Positions 13,691-26,785 of a stretch of DNA of 64,000 bases are shown piece by piece. The translations under genes were made by a program, and so were the position numbers. Source of the stretch: Albugo candida (taxonomy: Eukaryota > Oomycota > Peronosporomycetes > Albuginales > Albuginaceae); the NCBI GenBank assembly GCA_905220665.1, contig CAJNAR010000015.1:1-64000 (forward strand). Reading direction: 5' to 3'. The notes under the pieces are model-generated. The model was not told where the DNA came from, did no database searches, and worked only from the letters and a program-made list of their open reading frames with translations. Within the stretch, counting starts at the first letter, position 1. Each line of letters starts with the position of its first letter.

Positions 13691-14250
13691 ATGCGATCCT
13701 GCATCATCGGGCGACATTGCGCGTAATGTTTACGGTAATGAGCTCTATTATCACTCGGTTCACGAGCTTGAAGTGACAGTCAGGAAACGTGGTCAGAAAT
13801 CAGTCAAGAACGGCTATATATATGCGCTCTTGAAAGTGATGAGCTATCGCGGCTTCAAGGTGATAGAGCTGAAGGGGTTCAAGACTCACCACTGGCAGCA
13901 CTCTTAAAGCTAAAACGCAGTGTTCATAGTCCAGGAACGCACATCATAAGTCGTGTTCGTTTTCTTATTGACGCCGCCTATTTTTACTTTGTTGCTGGTA
14001 AGTATGGATTCAGAAATCCAATTTTGTATTCGAGTAAAGATTCGGAACCGAACTGTGATTTCGATCTATTGGATGAAACTGCACTTATCCTATTCTCTTT
14101 CCCAACTTCCTTCAAAGAGATGCACGTGTACCTACCTTTTTTGTCGTGGAGTGTAGTCTTCTGACGACCCGGAGGGATGGAAGCATTAGGAGAACATTTT
14201 ATCACTTCCTTAATTAGAAGGCTACAACGTAACCTACCAATTGAGTAGAA
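13691..14250. other. Spacer between copia-1 and the plus-strand LINE
   Basis: About 560 bp with no domain, repeat or RNA gene that I recognise. Short open frames occur on both strands but have no protein-like composition or splice context. It may be decayed 3' copia or 5' LINE sequence. Confidence 0.4.
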
Positions 14251-14299
14251 AAAGCTCGAAAAAACAATCTTTCACAACCTCATACAATCTTTTCCTCTC

Positions 14300-16450
14300 C
14301 AAAGGGATGGTTCAAGTAGACGTATCGACAAAACCCCGGTTCCATCGTCAGCTTGGAGTGACATGACGACCCTTTTAAGTCACTCAGACTCGGGCGATTG
14401 CATAATTATTGATGAATCATTACCCCTGAGTGATGATGTGGAAGTTCTTCCCACCCATAATGTGACGATACAGCGTGGTACCGGTGGTACTATAACTGCC
14501 TCGTTATATGGTGGTACCAAGGTAACTACAAGTGTGAAAAACAGACGTACCACTTTGGCATACCTTATCAAGTAGTAAGAGTCTTCACGCGAAAACGAGG
14601 CTAGAGCGAAAGCACAATACCACGTGGAGCTCCCAACGCCGAAAAGCTTCGAATATTGCTGCAATATCTTATCGTTATGGTGTAAAGTATCCTGATTCAC
14701 CAGCTATGGCACGGGCAACGCATCGGTTCGTCTTCCCAGTAGGAAGTTGCTAGCCTCAATCCTCCGGGATCATGGCAACCCGGTTTCATCCTTTTTTGGA
14801 TATTCGCCAGATTGAAAAAGCTTTCAAGAGGGAATTTGAGAGTGATGGTTACGTCTACAGAACCGTTTGAATAACTGTATTGTTAGTCACCGTTCGTGGT
14901 AAAAAGTACTTCTTTAAAGAGTACGACATTTTAGAATACCGGTATTATCTGGACACGTTTGAAGTCGTTCTGGAAGTTTAGCGTATGGGTATTTTGTAAT
15001 ACCTCCACGAAAATAATTGTGGAATTCTTCGTGATAGCTTTCGAGAAGCAACTTTCTTCAAAGGAGTGGCTATGTCGACGTGGAGGATTTTCGCGCGTCT
15101 TTCACATGCCCAGAAGCATTGAATGCTTCGCTTTCAACTAAACGTGCACTTTTTGCTCAGCACTAACCATGCGGTTTAGTCTTAGTAGCCGTTGCTACTA
15201 CCCCAACAAAAGTTCACTAAACAACAACAAAAGTCCTAAAAAAAAGGCACCCATGATCGCCTCGACATCACCGGTTGTGTTAGTTTGGTCCAAAACAGGT
15301 GGCTAAGCAAGAGAAGAGAAGACTATCCGACCAAATATCGTTGTACTTCAACTCTCCTCCGTATGTAACACAACCGGGCACCCCTAAACTTCCGCAACTA
15401 ACCCCTTCTCTTCTCCTACTTAAAAAAACATCTCCACTCTTCTTATCAGATCCAGTGGAGCGGAATGGGATCGTTCGTGAGGTAAACGCCATCGTGTAGA
15501 TCCATTTTGTCACGTGATTTCAAAGGCATGCCCTCTTTCTATACCTTAGCTGGCAACGATCAATCACTTCTCGGTTCTCGCAACCATGGAGGTAGAGATA
15601 TGGGAGGTTATAGTGGTTGGCAACCTGTTACATGGCACCCGCTTCCATATTATTTTTTGTGAAAACACGGATCCCATAAGAGCTAGCCACTTCAAGAGAG
15701 GCTGCCCAGTTTTTTTTCGCAAACGCCACAAGGACGAAAAAAGAAAAAAGAACTCGGGTTGGTCAGGGGGAGAGCTAATGGAAATTAAACCTCCCCAAAC
15801 AATCCGACCAGACAATCTGGTCCAAGCCGATGCACAGATCCCTCATGTAAGAAGGCTCGTACATTTATGCACGAATACGAGCAAAATTATCAAAGCAGAA
15901 CTTGGTCCTCAGATCGCAATGAATGTGAAATGCTCGAGTGTATAGAGTCAAATGACAATTTTTTGAAAGACCTGGCACATCTGCTCATAGTTGATAGAAA
16001 ATTCGTAGCTTTTCATTTGAATAAATATGTTACATTTCCAACGCGATAGCGTCGTCGTGCTGATCGAGCGGGTCCATCGAAGAGAGATTTATTGCTCGAG
16101 AAAGTTATGTGGTGGTGGAAGTCAGTTCCAAATAGTTGACTGTGTCTCTCGAGTAACCAAAGCTCTCGCCATAATGGAGCTAGTACTCATTCTCCATAAA
16201 CGATCCCTGGATCCAATATCTCACAGATAGGCCGTTATGTAGACTACGGGTCATCATTGCCGCTTAATGCCGCTCAAAGTCCTCCGTTCATTTTTACGCT
16301 TCAATGTGGGCATCAAGTGTTGGTCACGATGGTTCGGAATTAAACAGCGAGGTGGTCTCTGCAATGATATCGACGACGAGCTCTCCGTCAATCATAGCTA
16401 TTTCACCGAAGAAGATGCAATACTTCACCTCTCCAACCAAGATGTGGGGT
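14300..16450 (+). pseudogene. LINE ORF1 (Gag-like) remnant, plus copy
   Basis: Fragments in all three forward frames match, in order, fragments of the minus-strand LINE. Examples are the FSVLAT..EVEI block (about 15565-15605, minus copy about 36085-36120), the block ending IPHVRRLVHLCTN (15835-15885, minus IPHVWKLVQFCTN at 35795-35850) and a SNDNFLKDLAHLL block (about 15948-15985). A basic lysine-rich patch (about 15720-15760) fits a nucleic-acid-binding ORF1. There is no intact frame. The domain family is inferred from position relative to the endonuclease-RT ORF; I cannot name a Pfam family with confidence. Confidence 0.6.
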
Positions 16451-16499
16451 AAAACGAGGTTAACCGCTTGTCCATATCAGCGTCAATTTTAAGGGCTCC

Positions 16500-19400
16500 T
16501 CGATTATCTCAACGTGGAACAATATCTCAGCACTCACGTTGAATGTCAAAGGAAGTCATAAAAATGATTATCTTTACATCGATCACGTTTTTTTTACCAC
16601 AACAAAACATTTGTTGTGTTCAAGAAACTAAGTTTCGCGATCACAACCAACTGGACTTCTTTCAGTTTTAATTTCCTCCAAAATGCAGCACAAAATGTTT
16701 TTCAATGACCACAACAGGGCTTTCCTACATCCGACTCAAAATCGCAGTGACGGCGTCATGACAAACCATCGTTCGGATTTTTTCGGTTATAAAACAGCTG
16801 AAGAACTCACCGAACGAAGCATTCGAATCGCTATTTGATTTTGCGTCTTCTCATTCACGATGCACCGGTGTATATTCACAGTGTATATGCAACGGTCAAG
16901 GCCGAGAAACTTGTGGTTGTTTATGAGTAATTGCTCTCCAGCACTTTCGAATCGACCCCAACACATCTCGTATTTGGCGATTTCAACACACCACTCGATC
17001 CAGCTATCGATGCTTCGAGTGGAACAATTCGAGACGTACCAAGTCGATTAGCGTGTTTGGAATGGCTTTCACAGCTGGGTGTGGCAGACGCTTGCAAATC
17101 CAACATCCGACTGAATAAGTATCCACAGGACCATTTTCATGCAAGAAACGACTAGACTACAAATGCGTGTCGAAGAGTCATTCAATATGGTATACAAAAT
17201 CTCAGAGCACTACCGTCCACGACATGCGGAAGATCATCTGGCATAATAGGTAACTTTTGCAAATCCAACTCAATCTCCGAGGCGAGAATATTGTAAATGT
17301 TCATTACGACTATTTGAATATTCTCAAGTCGAAGAAATCAAATTGGAAGTGAATTTGGTGCTCGAACAGCTGCGGAAAACTTCGAATCCCGGAAAAATGT
17401 GGGAAACTTGGACGACGAAACTCAAAAATAGCTTCAAGGAATTGATAAAAAGATTGCACAAGATAGCCGACGTGATGTGGAGTCTAGCCAGCGTGTTTTG
17501 GAAGTCGCAGCAGCTCGATATTGCAGTGAAGACACCAATGAGTCACGGTATTTTTAAGAATCGAGTCTCGAACAATTCAATCGAAAACAATGCCAAATAC
17601 AACCAAGATGAAAGATTCGACCATCACGTGAAGCATATGGAGAACTCTTCCAAGTATTTATTTTCGCCCTCCGGAAAGTTCTTGTCGTCGTGTGCCGATC
17701 GAAAATGTCACCAAAACATGTGGCACCATGACATCGAACCCGAGGGAGATTATTGACGAATTCAGAGGTATTTGGGGTGGTGCCATGGGCTCTCTTTATA
17801 GCTCTAAAACCGACTCAGCTGATCCATACGAAAAAAAGAAAATCTACTAGATTCAAGGTTCCTTGCATCCGAAGAGCAAGGCCGTCTCTCTACTCGCTTA
17901 AGTACGACCAAGATAGCGGAAGCGATCAAGCACATGCGGAGTAGTTTTTCCCAGGTATGGATGGACTACCGTCGGATTTTATCAGCTTGATCCGGAAACG
18001 TTTGGCGAGTTTTTTGAGATCGTTCGGAAATCAGCTGGAAAGAGGTATCTTACTTCGATCAAAACGTCCCTCTGCAATCACATTTTTGTACAAAAAAGAT
18101 CACGAGGTGATCCTGGCAACTGTTGACCGATCGCACTGCTTTACATCGATGTGAAAGTGCTTTTATTTTTTAAATGTTGGCGTATCGATTGCAACGTTTT
18201 TTGCCAAAATTGATCCATCAAGATCAAAAAGCATTTGTGTGAGGAAGGTCAATGCATCACCATATTCGACATCTCACCGACATCCAAGACTTGGTCACTC
18301 ACCGTGGGGAGGAAGCTTCTGCAACTTTTCTCGACTTTGTGAGACCTTACTATCGCGTCAATTGGACGTACATGTTTCGCGTTTTGGAAATAATGGGCGT
18401 TGGAAAAGGTTTTGGCGACTGGGTTCGTTTTCTGTACAATAACACGAAGGCGCAGTTGATGATCAATGGAAATACCACACCGTCCATTACACCACAACGT
18501 GGAGTGGAACAAGGTTATCTTCTCTCAACATTACTTTTTGTGATGACGATCGAACCTTTAGGAAATTTACGTCGACAACATGAAGAACATGAAATTGGAT
18601 CAATGGACCGACTATCGCAACTAGATTAGATTTTGCGAACGATTCGACATTGCTTTCAGAGACACCACATGATGTTTTGACGCAACTAGAAATCGTTCAA
18701 GTCTATTGCGATGGATCGGGTGCGAAACTCAATTGAAGCAAATCATCCTTGCTCTCGTCCACATATTCCCAATTTGACCATAATGGGTCCGAACGATTCC
18801 GTCAAATTGTTTTCATTTGGGTATTCCGTTCGGCCAGACACCGACTCATTCGAAGTTTATCTCAACTCACGACAATCATTTTTACGATGGTTTGTTGTAT
18901 GATTTCTTCGAGCACGAACTGTACCTGGTCGACCACTGGGTCTCGCAGACAATGATTTTATCACGTCTATGGCATTACACGATGCACGTGGACATACCCA
19001 CATAGACTATTCCACAGTGACAATCCATGTTAAATTGATTTCTGCTTGGTCGCAAACACAAAAAAAAGATTCAAATTACGTCCACCTACTCAGCAATTTT
19101 TTTCATATCTCCGCCGAAAAGATGGTGGACTACAAGTTCCTTTTTTGGTGAGAAGAATAAAGCTACAGTGTATTCAATTCCTTCAGCAGTTTGCAAGCGA
19201 TGCGTCGACAATTCATCGTCCAAATTAAATAACTGCTTGGACAGAATCAATACCGCTTTTTCAACCTTATTTTGGACCACACGAGCCGATGAATATATTC
19301 TGCTGAGTCGACATTACAATGAAATCACTAAGATACTACAGCGTATTTACTCGACGATTCGTCTCATCACTTGTATCCAATCAAACACAAGTGGCAGATC

Positions 19401-20065
19401 ATATGGGAGTACAAAGCAAGGAGAGGAAGCATTAGTTCCCATCCATTCTACGCTCTCAACTCTCATGGATCATCCGGAAACTTCCCGAACCAACCAAGAG
19501 TCATCCGATATCAGCACATTAGTCACCACGGGAGAGATCGGACGCACTGGATTCGGAACGAGTTGGAACTTTTACGGCTACATCACGGAATCTTCGAAAA
19601 CGCGTATTACCCACCTTCGCAAATATATAGTTTCGTCTGGCCTTTTGGATGTTGGTAGCTCTAACTCGTGTCTGGTTCTTAAAGGATATTCAACCCGACA
19701 TTATATTGTATACGCAGCCTTCGTATGTGGCAGTAAAATCCGATCAACATCTCTTTCTAGAGTGCGATCATCACACGGCACAATTATAGAAGGAGCTACT
19801 CCCTCGTTTGGATCAGTTCTTCTCATCCAGACCACGTCGGACGCATATTGCATGTGCCATCGTAACATCACTACGGTCGGATTGGAAAAAATATCAAAAG
19901 ATTATATCGGATATATGGCTTGCATTGCAATCGGTGACGCTGCACTTCGTTTGGAGAGATAGGAATCATCGTTTGTTCGATCAGCGATCAGCAACTCTGA
20001 TAGTTCCAGCACTTTCCGTGATCTACACCACGTTTAGTGCGCACGTTCGGTACTATCGAAGATAG
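16500..20065 (+). pseudogene. LINE ORF2 remnant: endonuclease and reverse transcriptase, plus copy
   Basis: The AP-endonuclease motif GDFNTPLD lies at about 16975-17000. RT blocks include SMHHHIRHLTDIQDL (18250), LDFVRPYYRVNW where LINEs have LDF.KAYDRVNW (18330-18365), PQRGVEQGYLLSTLLFV (about 18490-18545) and FANDSTLLS (18633-18659). The last replaces the catalytic FADD by FAND, and the earlier block has lost the first catalytic Asp. A C-terminal FVWRDRNHRLF block (about 19945-19980) is typical of the zf-RVT end of LINE ORF2. Several stops and frame changes interrupt the ORF. Every one of these lesions is shared with the inverted copy at 31595-35170, because this segment is identical in the two. 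Confidence 0.85.
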
Positions 20066-20319
20066 TGTTACGACGAAGACGAACGCATTCAGCTTGCAGA
20101 GGTGCTGGATCAACTCGCAACCCAAGGATCATTTGGTGGGGTTTTCAGAAGCCGAAGATCATTGCTGCGGGTACGGCATAGACAAGTAAGAAATTTTGCA
20201 AGTGCAACTCGGACCCTAGTCCTACTTGGATGGCACTGTTCAGCCTAGCGTGGCGCGCACCAATTTGCAACCCACCGTACTTTTGACAATTTACAACTCT
20301 ACAACTTCACAACCTTACA
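16687..20319 (+). repeat. Left arm of a 3.63-kb exact inverted repeat (pairs with 31341-34973)
   Basis: Every position x pairs with 51660 minus x on the opposite strand across the whole arm, without a single indel; predicted peptides on both strands are identical. The identity ends abruptly. To the left of 16687 the two copies differ at roughly a quarter of positions and contain gaps, and at 20320 a mismatch begins diverged sequence. Confidence 0.95.
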
Positions 20320-20373
20320 GCATTTCCAGGCTGGACACAGTCTCGTATTAAGGTGGCTGAGGCTACTGCAGTA

Positions 20374-21401
20374 CAGTACCCTACCAAAAAGATTGTCGTT
20401 ATTTTATAATCATTTTTTTTAGATACAACCAAGCGCACTTCCATCTTCAGCTCAATACCTCTCAAACTTTCAATACTTGTTTCTAATGCATATGAAGAAG
20501 TGTTTCCCAAAAATAATTGATATAGATTAAGTTTTAGACATTTTATCAATATTGGAGCATGGCTTTTGCTACCAACGCGTTGATCCACCATTTGAAGCAA
20601 GAACTGCCTGAGTTCTGCCTTGAAGGGTGGCGACTAAACTTTACAACCAATCTTCATCTATCTTGGACCAAACATCTTGAATTTGATGTCACTATTCTTC
20701 TACATTTTATGCCATGAGAAGCTTCTGGATCTGATCTTTGAGTCTCGCCGATACATGTTCGATTGGGTTCAGGTCCGGAAATTTGGTGGCCAATTCAGCT
20801 TTGCAATACCTAATTCATCCCTCCATTTCTTAGGGGCATGGATTCGATGGATTGGAGCGCCATCTTCCATCAACACTGGACCATTGAGCTCAGCCCAAAA
20901 TCTGCCCAATTGAACATCCTAGACTTATTAAACAAAGCAAACTGCTGTCTGCCGATTCCGACCTATGCGGGCCAATCGACTCTTTTTTTTCCCTCGAAAG
21001 GCACCCCAGAACATCACTGAAATATCGCCCTGATTTGAAATAGAGTGTTAGAGAGTCAAGATTGTACCTCTGATAGGCCGTTCTCCAGAATAGCGGTAAT
21101 CCTTGCCGACTTTAAAAAGCTGGCTCCATCTGTCCAGCAGACCGAATTTCAGAGTTGCACAGTTGCGTTTTTGTGTTTACGTGCAAAGTCCGATCGACAG
21201 GCAATATGCTTTGCACTTGAAAATGGCTTCTTGGGCGCTACGAGGGAAAATTATCTAGTTTCATCAAGTCGCCTTCTGTTGTTGACGGGCTGACTTGGAA
21301 AGTCATTTTGTTGGTGATGTCTTGAAGTGTTGCCCGCCGATCTTCCTTGATTTGCGGACCAAGTGCCCAGGCTTTTCTTGGGAATAACACTGGATTCATT
21401 T
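20374..21401 (-). mobile_element. Degenerate Tc1/mariner transposon inserted in the LINE 3' region
   Basis: Read on the minus strand, fragments show a Tc1/mariner DDE transposase. Near the start are remains of the DNA-binding region (RRATLQDITNKMT, about 21330). Then come a FWGAF-like block (about 21010) and MEDGAPIHRIHAPKKW (about 20850), followed by LNWPPN and, one frame away, PDLNPIEH (20760-20800), the classic region around the second and third acidic residues. The lower end has TA followed by CAGTACCCTACCAAAAAG (20374 on), the form of a Tc1 terminal repeat next to its TA target. The other terminus is cut by the neighbouring MULE at about 21402. Multiple stops make it dead. Confidence 0.75.
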
Positions 21402-21679
21402 ATTTTCGTATCGTCAATTAAGTAAATTAAGGAGTCTATCTCTCCTGTTACACCTCCAGTCTCCCAACTACTCCGTCCACAATTCCTGGTGCCATGTTCT
21501 CAGCTGCTAGCACCTGTAATCCCCGATTCACTACCCAGACCACTCTCCAGTCCACTTCGCAGTCCACTCTGCCCGATCCGCTTACCTTGTCTACTGCTCT
21601 CGCTCCTGCTGCTTTTTACGTATCTACTTCCAATATTTTGCTTGCAAATACTGCACCTCTAGATTTGGTTAAAAACATC

Positions 21680-23450
21680 CTTTAATTCTCGAATCGCTAT
21701 TGATGAGGCAGTAAAACGACATGCACTATCCAATGGGTTCGTTAGAACCATAGACAGTTCAGGCTTCCTGCCGTCAACATGGTTTCCCTTTTCGCTGCGT
21801 TGGTCGGCTAAACAAGAAGTTTGGTTGCTTGATGACGTTCGCTCGGATCACAATCATGATATTCCTGCTGACCTAAGTGGCCATCCAGGTGACAAAACAT
21901 TTTCATCGCTGCATCTGAAACAAAGATCTCTAATGTCAATGTGCAACTGCCCACGAAGATAAATTGCAACGGTTTTGAGGCAGATGCCGGCTGAGGGCCT
22001 TCAAGTTGCGTTAATAACAAAGGACATCAGTAATCAAAAGCTTGTATTCTGAAGCAGTAATTTGCACGCCGCACATCCTCCAACTGCCTTGATGGATGAG
22101 CTCAGTTCTGGGAAGAAATAGAACCACAGCTCTAAATTAGACCAAGCATGTAATATAATCCATCTCTATGTCAGTCACGTTGCATCAAAATATCTGGTTG
22201 GTAAATACCATCCTGTGGATATGATTGACTACACATATAAAACGAACCAGTATGGTATGCCACTTCTTCATATCGTTGGGATGACCCAGCTGAACCAGTC
22301 CTATTCCACTGCCATGGTCTTTGTCCCAGGAGAAAAGGTTGGTGAGACATATAAGTGCTTGATCAAACAAGAATATTACGTTGGCATCAGGAAAACTGCG
22401 TGCCTGCCTAGTAACTGACAGAGAAGTGTCATTGATCAACGTCATGGAAATAGGTTTTTGTAGGGTTCTTCACTTTCTTTGTTTGGCATATCAATAAGAA
22501 TATCTTGGCAAGCTGCAAAAGAGAATTTTCATTGATGGATGCTTGGAATGATCCATTGCCAATTGGAACACTATTGTTCACTGCTCTACAGCCAACAAGT
22601 ACAAGGATCTGTGGGATACTTTAAAACCCCAACATGAGGAATTCCATGCAAAGTGCATCACGTATCTGCGCGAAACTTGGCTACCTTGGAAAGTACACTG
22701 TATAGAGACATGGATTTCGAGATGACTTTTATCTCGAACACATCACCTCCTCTCGAGCTGAGGGTGCACACTGATTCCTCACAAAATATGTGCGCATGTT
22801 GACAGGTGACCTTCAACAGGTGGTAGGCCAACTTAACATTGCCATTCAACACCAGCTTGATGCAATCCGAGCTGGTGAGAACAACTAAAAAATCCAAAAA
22901 TACCAGGACACCCTTCTTCAGCTTCTTCGGTGTGTGGTGTCCGGCTTCGCCATCGAAAAGGTATGATACTTTTTTTTTTGCAATAGGTCATAAAATGATA
23001 AAGGCTCACATGTGTGCAAACTTCATCCAATTTCTAGATTTTTACCCAGTTGGAGGCAGTAAAAGCATAACAGAAAGGTGAGAAATCGCTCGTCAAACTT
23101 TGCCTTTGTGCAGAACCTGTCACATTTGGCTTGTCTTGCTAACATACTTCGCAAGCAAACCTACAGGCCAACGATTCTCTGGCCATAGATGACTTGCACT
23201 CATTATGGATCTGGGTGAAAGAGAGTCCGCAAAATTATGTGCAAAGAGATATCAATAGTTGGGAGGACACACACTCCGAGATCCATGAGGTGTATAATAG
23301 TGCTGCTCCCATGAAAAAGCTCGTTTGCACTCAGCGATTGAAGATATTTTGGCTGAGCAGGACCTTCTCCCACCACTTTACGTCCAAACGCGTGGGCGAC
23401 CTGCACAAACGAAGTCTATAAAATCAAAAATGTGTGATTTATAAGGCTTT
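21680..23450 (+). pseudogene. MULE-B transposase remnant (FAR1/MuDR-like)
   Basis: An N-terminal FAR1-type block (KRHALSNGFVRTID, then WLLDDVRSDHNHDIP, about 21715-21870) is followed by the DDE core: PLLHIVGMTQLN.SYS (22260-22310), an EYYVGIRKTACLP stretch, a VTDRE-like block (22415-22430) and LHFLCLWHINKNIL (about 22470-22515). Then come VRMLTGDLQQVVGQLNIAIQHQLDAIRAGENN (22790-22885), typical of MULE transposases, and a C-terminal LAEQDLLPPLYVQTRGRP block (23350-23400). At least six stops or frame changes are present. MULEs move by cut and paste and make 9-bp target duplications; this copy cannot encode a working transposase. Confidence 0.75.
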
Positions 23451-23749
23451 GAATACCATCAACCTGAAAAAGAAAAAAGAAATGCCTATCTTGTTGCAAG
23501 TGGGGGCATAACAAAAGAACGTCTGAAAATTGCGACAGGTATGTAGGTATCTCTGTTGTTATTCCGAAATACAACAAGCAATCCAGCTAATGACAAATTT
23601 GCTGAGGAGAAGATTAGGGACTTGGCTGCAGAGGTTAGTCATCTCAAGCAAAGTAGTTTAGTTGTCAAGGCCGGTAACTGAATCAAGGATAATAATTTCA
23701 TATTATGGTAATAGTTGTCTGCTGGGTTCGTTCATACCAAAAAGAACGA

Positions 23750-23996
23750 CGTTTTTGAAGAGAATTAGGACCTGCGCGAAGATATACAGCCATTGCTTGA
23801 CGAAAACATGTGGCTAAATGATCAGACAATGGTGCCATTTTTGCGTACCTACACGCTTGAACCTACTGCACAAAGCAAGCGGATGGTAATTCCTATGGCA
23901 TTTTTACATCCTACCACGTTTGTAAAGCTTCGCAAGGGAGGGCTAGTGTTGAGGTGCAGAACCAGCTCATGTGTTTCAAGCCAATATTCTGCGTAA
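23750..23996 (+). pseudogene. Ulp1/C48 peptidase-like fragment carried by MULE-B
   Basis: The stretch LLDENMWLNDQTMVPFLR fits the start of a C48 (Ulp1/SENP SUMO-peptidase) domain, where WLND followed by a hydrophobic helix is the hallmark. A homologous fragment lies at 30794-31012 on the minus strand. The catalytic His, Asp and Cys region is not recognisable downstream, so the domain is truncated. MULEs that carry Ulp1-like genes (KI-MULEs) are known from plants. The assignment rests on one motif. Confidence 0.4.
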
Positions 23997-24562
23997 ACTG
24001 CAGGTTCTACAGAAAGCTTAGTAGAATCAGCAAAGAGCGCAAATCAATAGAAGGCAATCGTGGCCGAGTTTTTCCTCTTCTCTGAAATGCCTGCCTACTA
24101 GGTTACTTTTACTTTTCTCAGAATAAGTTCAGCTTTTCTTATTGTGTTACTGCCACCAGCTAGAAGTGGACTTGAGAGCAGCGGACATGGCGGTACGAAA
24201 GTAGGGGGTATGTTTGTAATTTCTATTTTTAGGGGGTTGTCCGTAGCAAAATTTGGGTGTGTCCGCAGCAATTTCCAAAAAATATACCAATCTAATAATG
24301 AAATATATTAAGGGACCCGTTATTCAGCCACCACCTTTTCTGTAATCAGCCACCAGACTCCACTAACTAATAGTTTAGTTGCCTCTGATTGGTTGAAGTA
24401 AACATAATAGAATAAATTGAATCAAATCATGGGCATCGTTATTCAGCCACCACCCTACATAAATTGATGGAAAGCGAGGCCTCTGACTGGTCTGAATAGA
24501 CGCAACGGAAGAAATACAATAAGATCACGCAAAATGTTTTTGGTTTCTGCAATTCGTAATAC

Positions 24563-26642
24563 TTAATTTAGGTATGGGTGTAGGTCTAGATCTACTGCTG
24601 CAGTTGTTGCTGGTGTTGTTCGTGCTGATGGTGCTTCATGACGGCAGCTTCTGGCATTGTTGCCTGTCTTTTGGGATTTCCGACATCTTCGGCGATGCAC
24701 AGGAGCATCCAAAGCAGCAGTAACATGCTCGAAGTTTGATGAAAATCGCTGTGTGAAGCTCGATAACCTACTACGCGTGCGCACTTGCACATGATCGCGA
24801 ATTTTTGTCTCTGGGACTGCCAAGATATAGTCTAGCAGCACACGCTCACGATGGATGATTGGAATCATCCTCATACTCATCAGTAATCCTCTTCAAAACT
24901 TTCAATTTCAATTGGTATGGTCCCAGCATTCAGTATGGATTGACATTGGCAGTACCAGCCACCAATGCTGATCAAATCATTAACAGACAGAGGCATTACT
25001 TGGTGACGAAAAGCATGGGCGCAAGGATGGACCATTGCATTTGTCGTCAGGCCTACGGGTAGCTTGAAGTTGAAGTTACTTGCACTTAATGGCACGTTTC
25101 GCAATTACTTGCATTTGATCGCAGTCTACAACCTTGACAATCTCGGTCATCACTAAGCCGCTGCTGGTACTGCGGGTGAGCTGAGCGCAGACCTGCTACT
25201 GTAATTTCCCCCGTCAGCTCTCAGAACTAAGATGCATCGTGATTATAGCCCGCTGCTTTGCGTTTTGCTTCACAATGACAGTAAGCTGGCCTCCGCAGGC
25301 AAGGCAAAATGCTGAATCCACTGAGAGTAGATTACCTGCAATAGATGGAATTTCAGATAAACATGACTGTTGCCAGTATAATCATCATACAATACAGATT
25401 ACCTGTTGACACAGAAGCCATTTTTTGGAGGGCAGCATGGGCGCTCTCCACCCGGGATGTTGTTACATGCCCATAATGACGCTTATTGTACAGGAAAGCA
25501 TTAACAAACCGCTCCTTGTAACCAGTCAAGTTGTCTCAAGGTGGCTCATCGAAGCTGCAGGGAAAATGGCATGCATTTCTGAAAGTTGAGTCTGAAATCT
25601 GCAATGGCTGTGGTGGCAACAAGTTGCTTGCAGGATTGGTTGAATTCTTGTCAGGTTTCTGAGGTTCAAAATGCTTTCCTTTCCTTGGCAAGAATGTTCT
25701 TGCTGATATGCCAGTGGCAAAGCAAGAAAGATGCATTAGGAAACCTCTCAAAAAGCGCACTCATCAGCGCAAGCTCTCGATCAGTGCGAAAGGTGAGTGA
25801 TGCATGCTGTAGGCCATATCTTTCGAAAATTATTCTCAACATGGCACATTGCCCATAAGTAGTCTGCCGAAGTCTCGTAAGCAGTATGCGAATGTATAAG
25901 TGTTTTGGTTGCGGTGATGATAATTATATGGAGGAGGGGGAGTCCATATATGTTGTTTTGTAGGTAGCATCATCAAGACAGACACGACCAGCACTGTACC
26001 TGTTGCGAATCTCCATTGCAGAAGTTGAGATAATCAGCTGGTGAGTTAGCCGCTGCAGACCCCCAAACTGAAAGAAGTAGTCACCGGGAGCAAGACCATC
26101 CAATGAAGCTACCAGTTGAGATCAGCCTGCCAGTATCCTGTTGCTTTCTTCATGACGCAAATTGTAGATATCTTGAGCTGTGGCCATGACATTATTGTTT
26201 GGCGCAGTGAAGTGACAATACGGCTGGGTGTCACACCAGAACAACCCATCATCAAGATTGATTGACGGCGTTTCTTTGTTTAAGCGCACCCTTTTGGATG
26301 CGCAGACTGGTAGGCAAAGGGAGCATGATTGCGTTCTTCAGTGCCAACTGGCACCTGCCATTCACCAGACTTTTGTTTCCGTATGTTGGCCTTGAACAAG
26401 CACCCAGTGCTGCGGCTAGAAGACACACGTTGACGAGTACCCACACCCACCACTGGGCTGGGGTTTGATTGGGAGCAGACAAGCATAAAAACTGTCACTT
26501 CTCCATCTGCTATGTTGCCTATCTCTTTTGTGTGTTTGATAACAACAACATAGCCTTGTTGTAGTGCATAATCATCAACTGCTTCCTTCTCTTGTTCCAT
26601 GGAAGCGTAGAAAAGTTGGGGTGATGGTGCAAGGCTGTTCAT
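24563..26642 (-). pseudogene. MULE-C transposase remnant
   Basis: The ATG at 26640-26642 opens a 120-codon frame with a FAR1-like N-terminus: MEQEKEAVDDYALQQGYVVV, then a SRSTGCLFKANIRK..GEWQVPVG block like those before the HNH residues of MULE proteins. Further along the minus strand, about 25420-25530, is GYKERFVNAFLYNKRHYGHV followed by TTSRVESAHAALQKMASVSTG, the signature region of FAR1-type MULE transposases. The C-terminal end (24563-24880) has RRCRKSQKTGNNARSC, a CCHC-like knuckle. Stops and frame changes separate the parts. The position between 80-bp inverted repeats and the orientation support one decayed autonomous element. Confidence 0.75.
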
Positions 26643-26785
26643 TGTAGTTTGTAGAGAAGATACCAGCTGGATTTTATTGTATTTATTCCGTTGCGTCTAT
26701 TCAGACCAAACAGAAGATAGGCTTGACATTGATTTATGGAGGGTGGTGGCTGAATAACGATTCTCGTAATTCAATTTAATTTAGG

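Larger units (their letters stand above)
14250..20373 (+). mobile_element. Degenerate LINE (non-LTR retrotransposon), plus-strand copy
   Basis: A two-ORF LINE. The first part (about 14300-16450) is homologous to the ORF1-like segment of the minus-strand copy at 35592-37309, and the second (about 16500-20065) carries AP-endonuclease, reverse transcriptase and a C-terminal domain. A 3' untranslated part follows (about 20168-20373) and is broken by a Tc1/mariner insertion at a TA (20372-20373). The 5' boundary is approximate. Its 3' 3.63 kb is repeated exactly, inverted, at 31341-34973. Confidence 0.8.
21402..24270 (+). mobile_element. MULE-type DNA transposon with Ulp1-like fragment (MULE-B), left end truncated
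   Basis: The right end (about 24150-24270) and an internal part (23750-24120) recur inverted in the 786-bp element at 30541-31326; the left part (21402-21480) matches the other end of that element (about 31190-31275). This defines one family with terminal repeats resembling ..gcggcggacacaccc. The left terminal ~25 bp are missing here. It contains a decayed FAR1/MULE transposase and a peptidase-like fragment. Confidence 0.7.

Noticed and set aside
14363..14575. 70-codon frame as an independent gene
   Set aside because: It lies inside the 5' part of the LINE ORF1 remnant, has no splice context and shows no recognisable domain.
24592..24792. Gln/His-rich minus-strand peptide as a real protein
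   Set aside because: It overlaps in another frame with the MULE-C transposase C-terminus that carries the knuckle residues.
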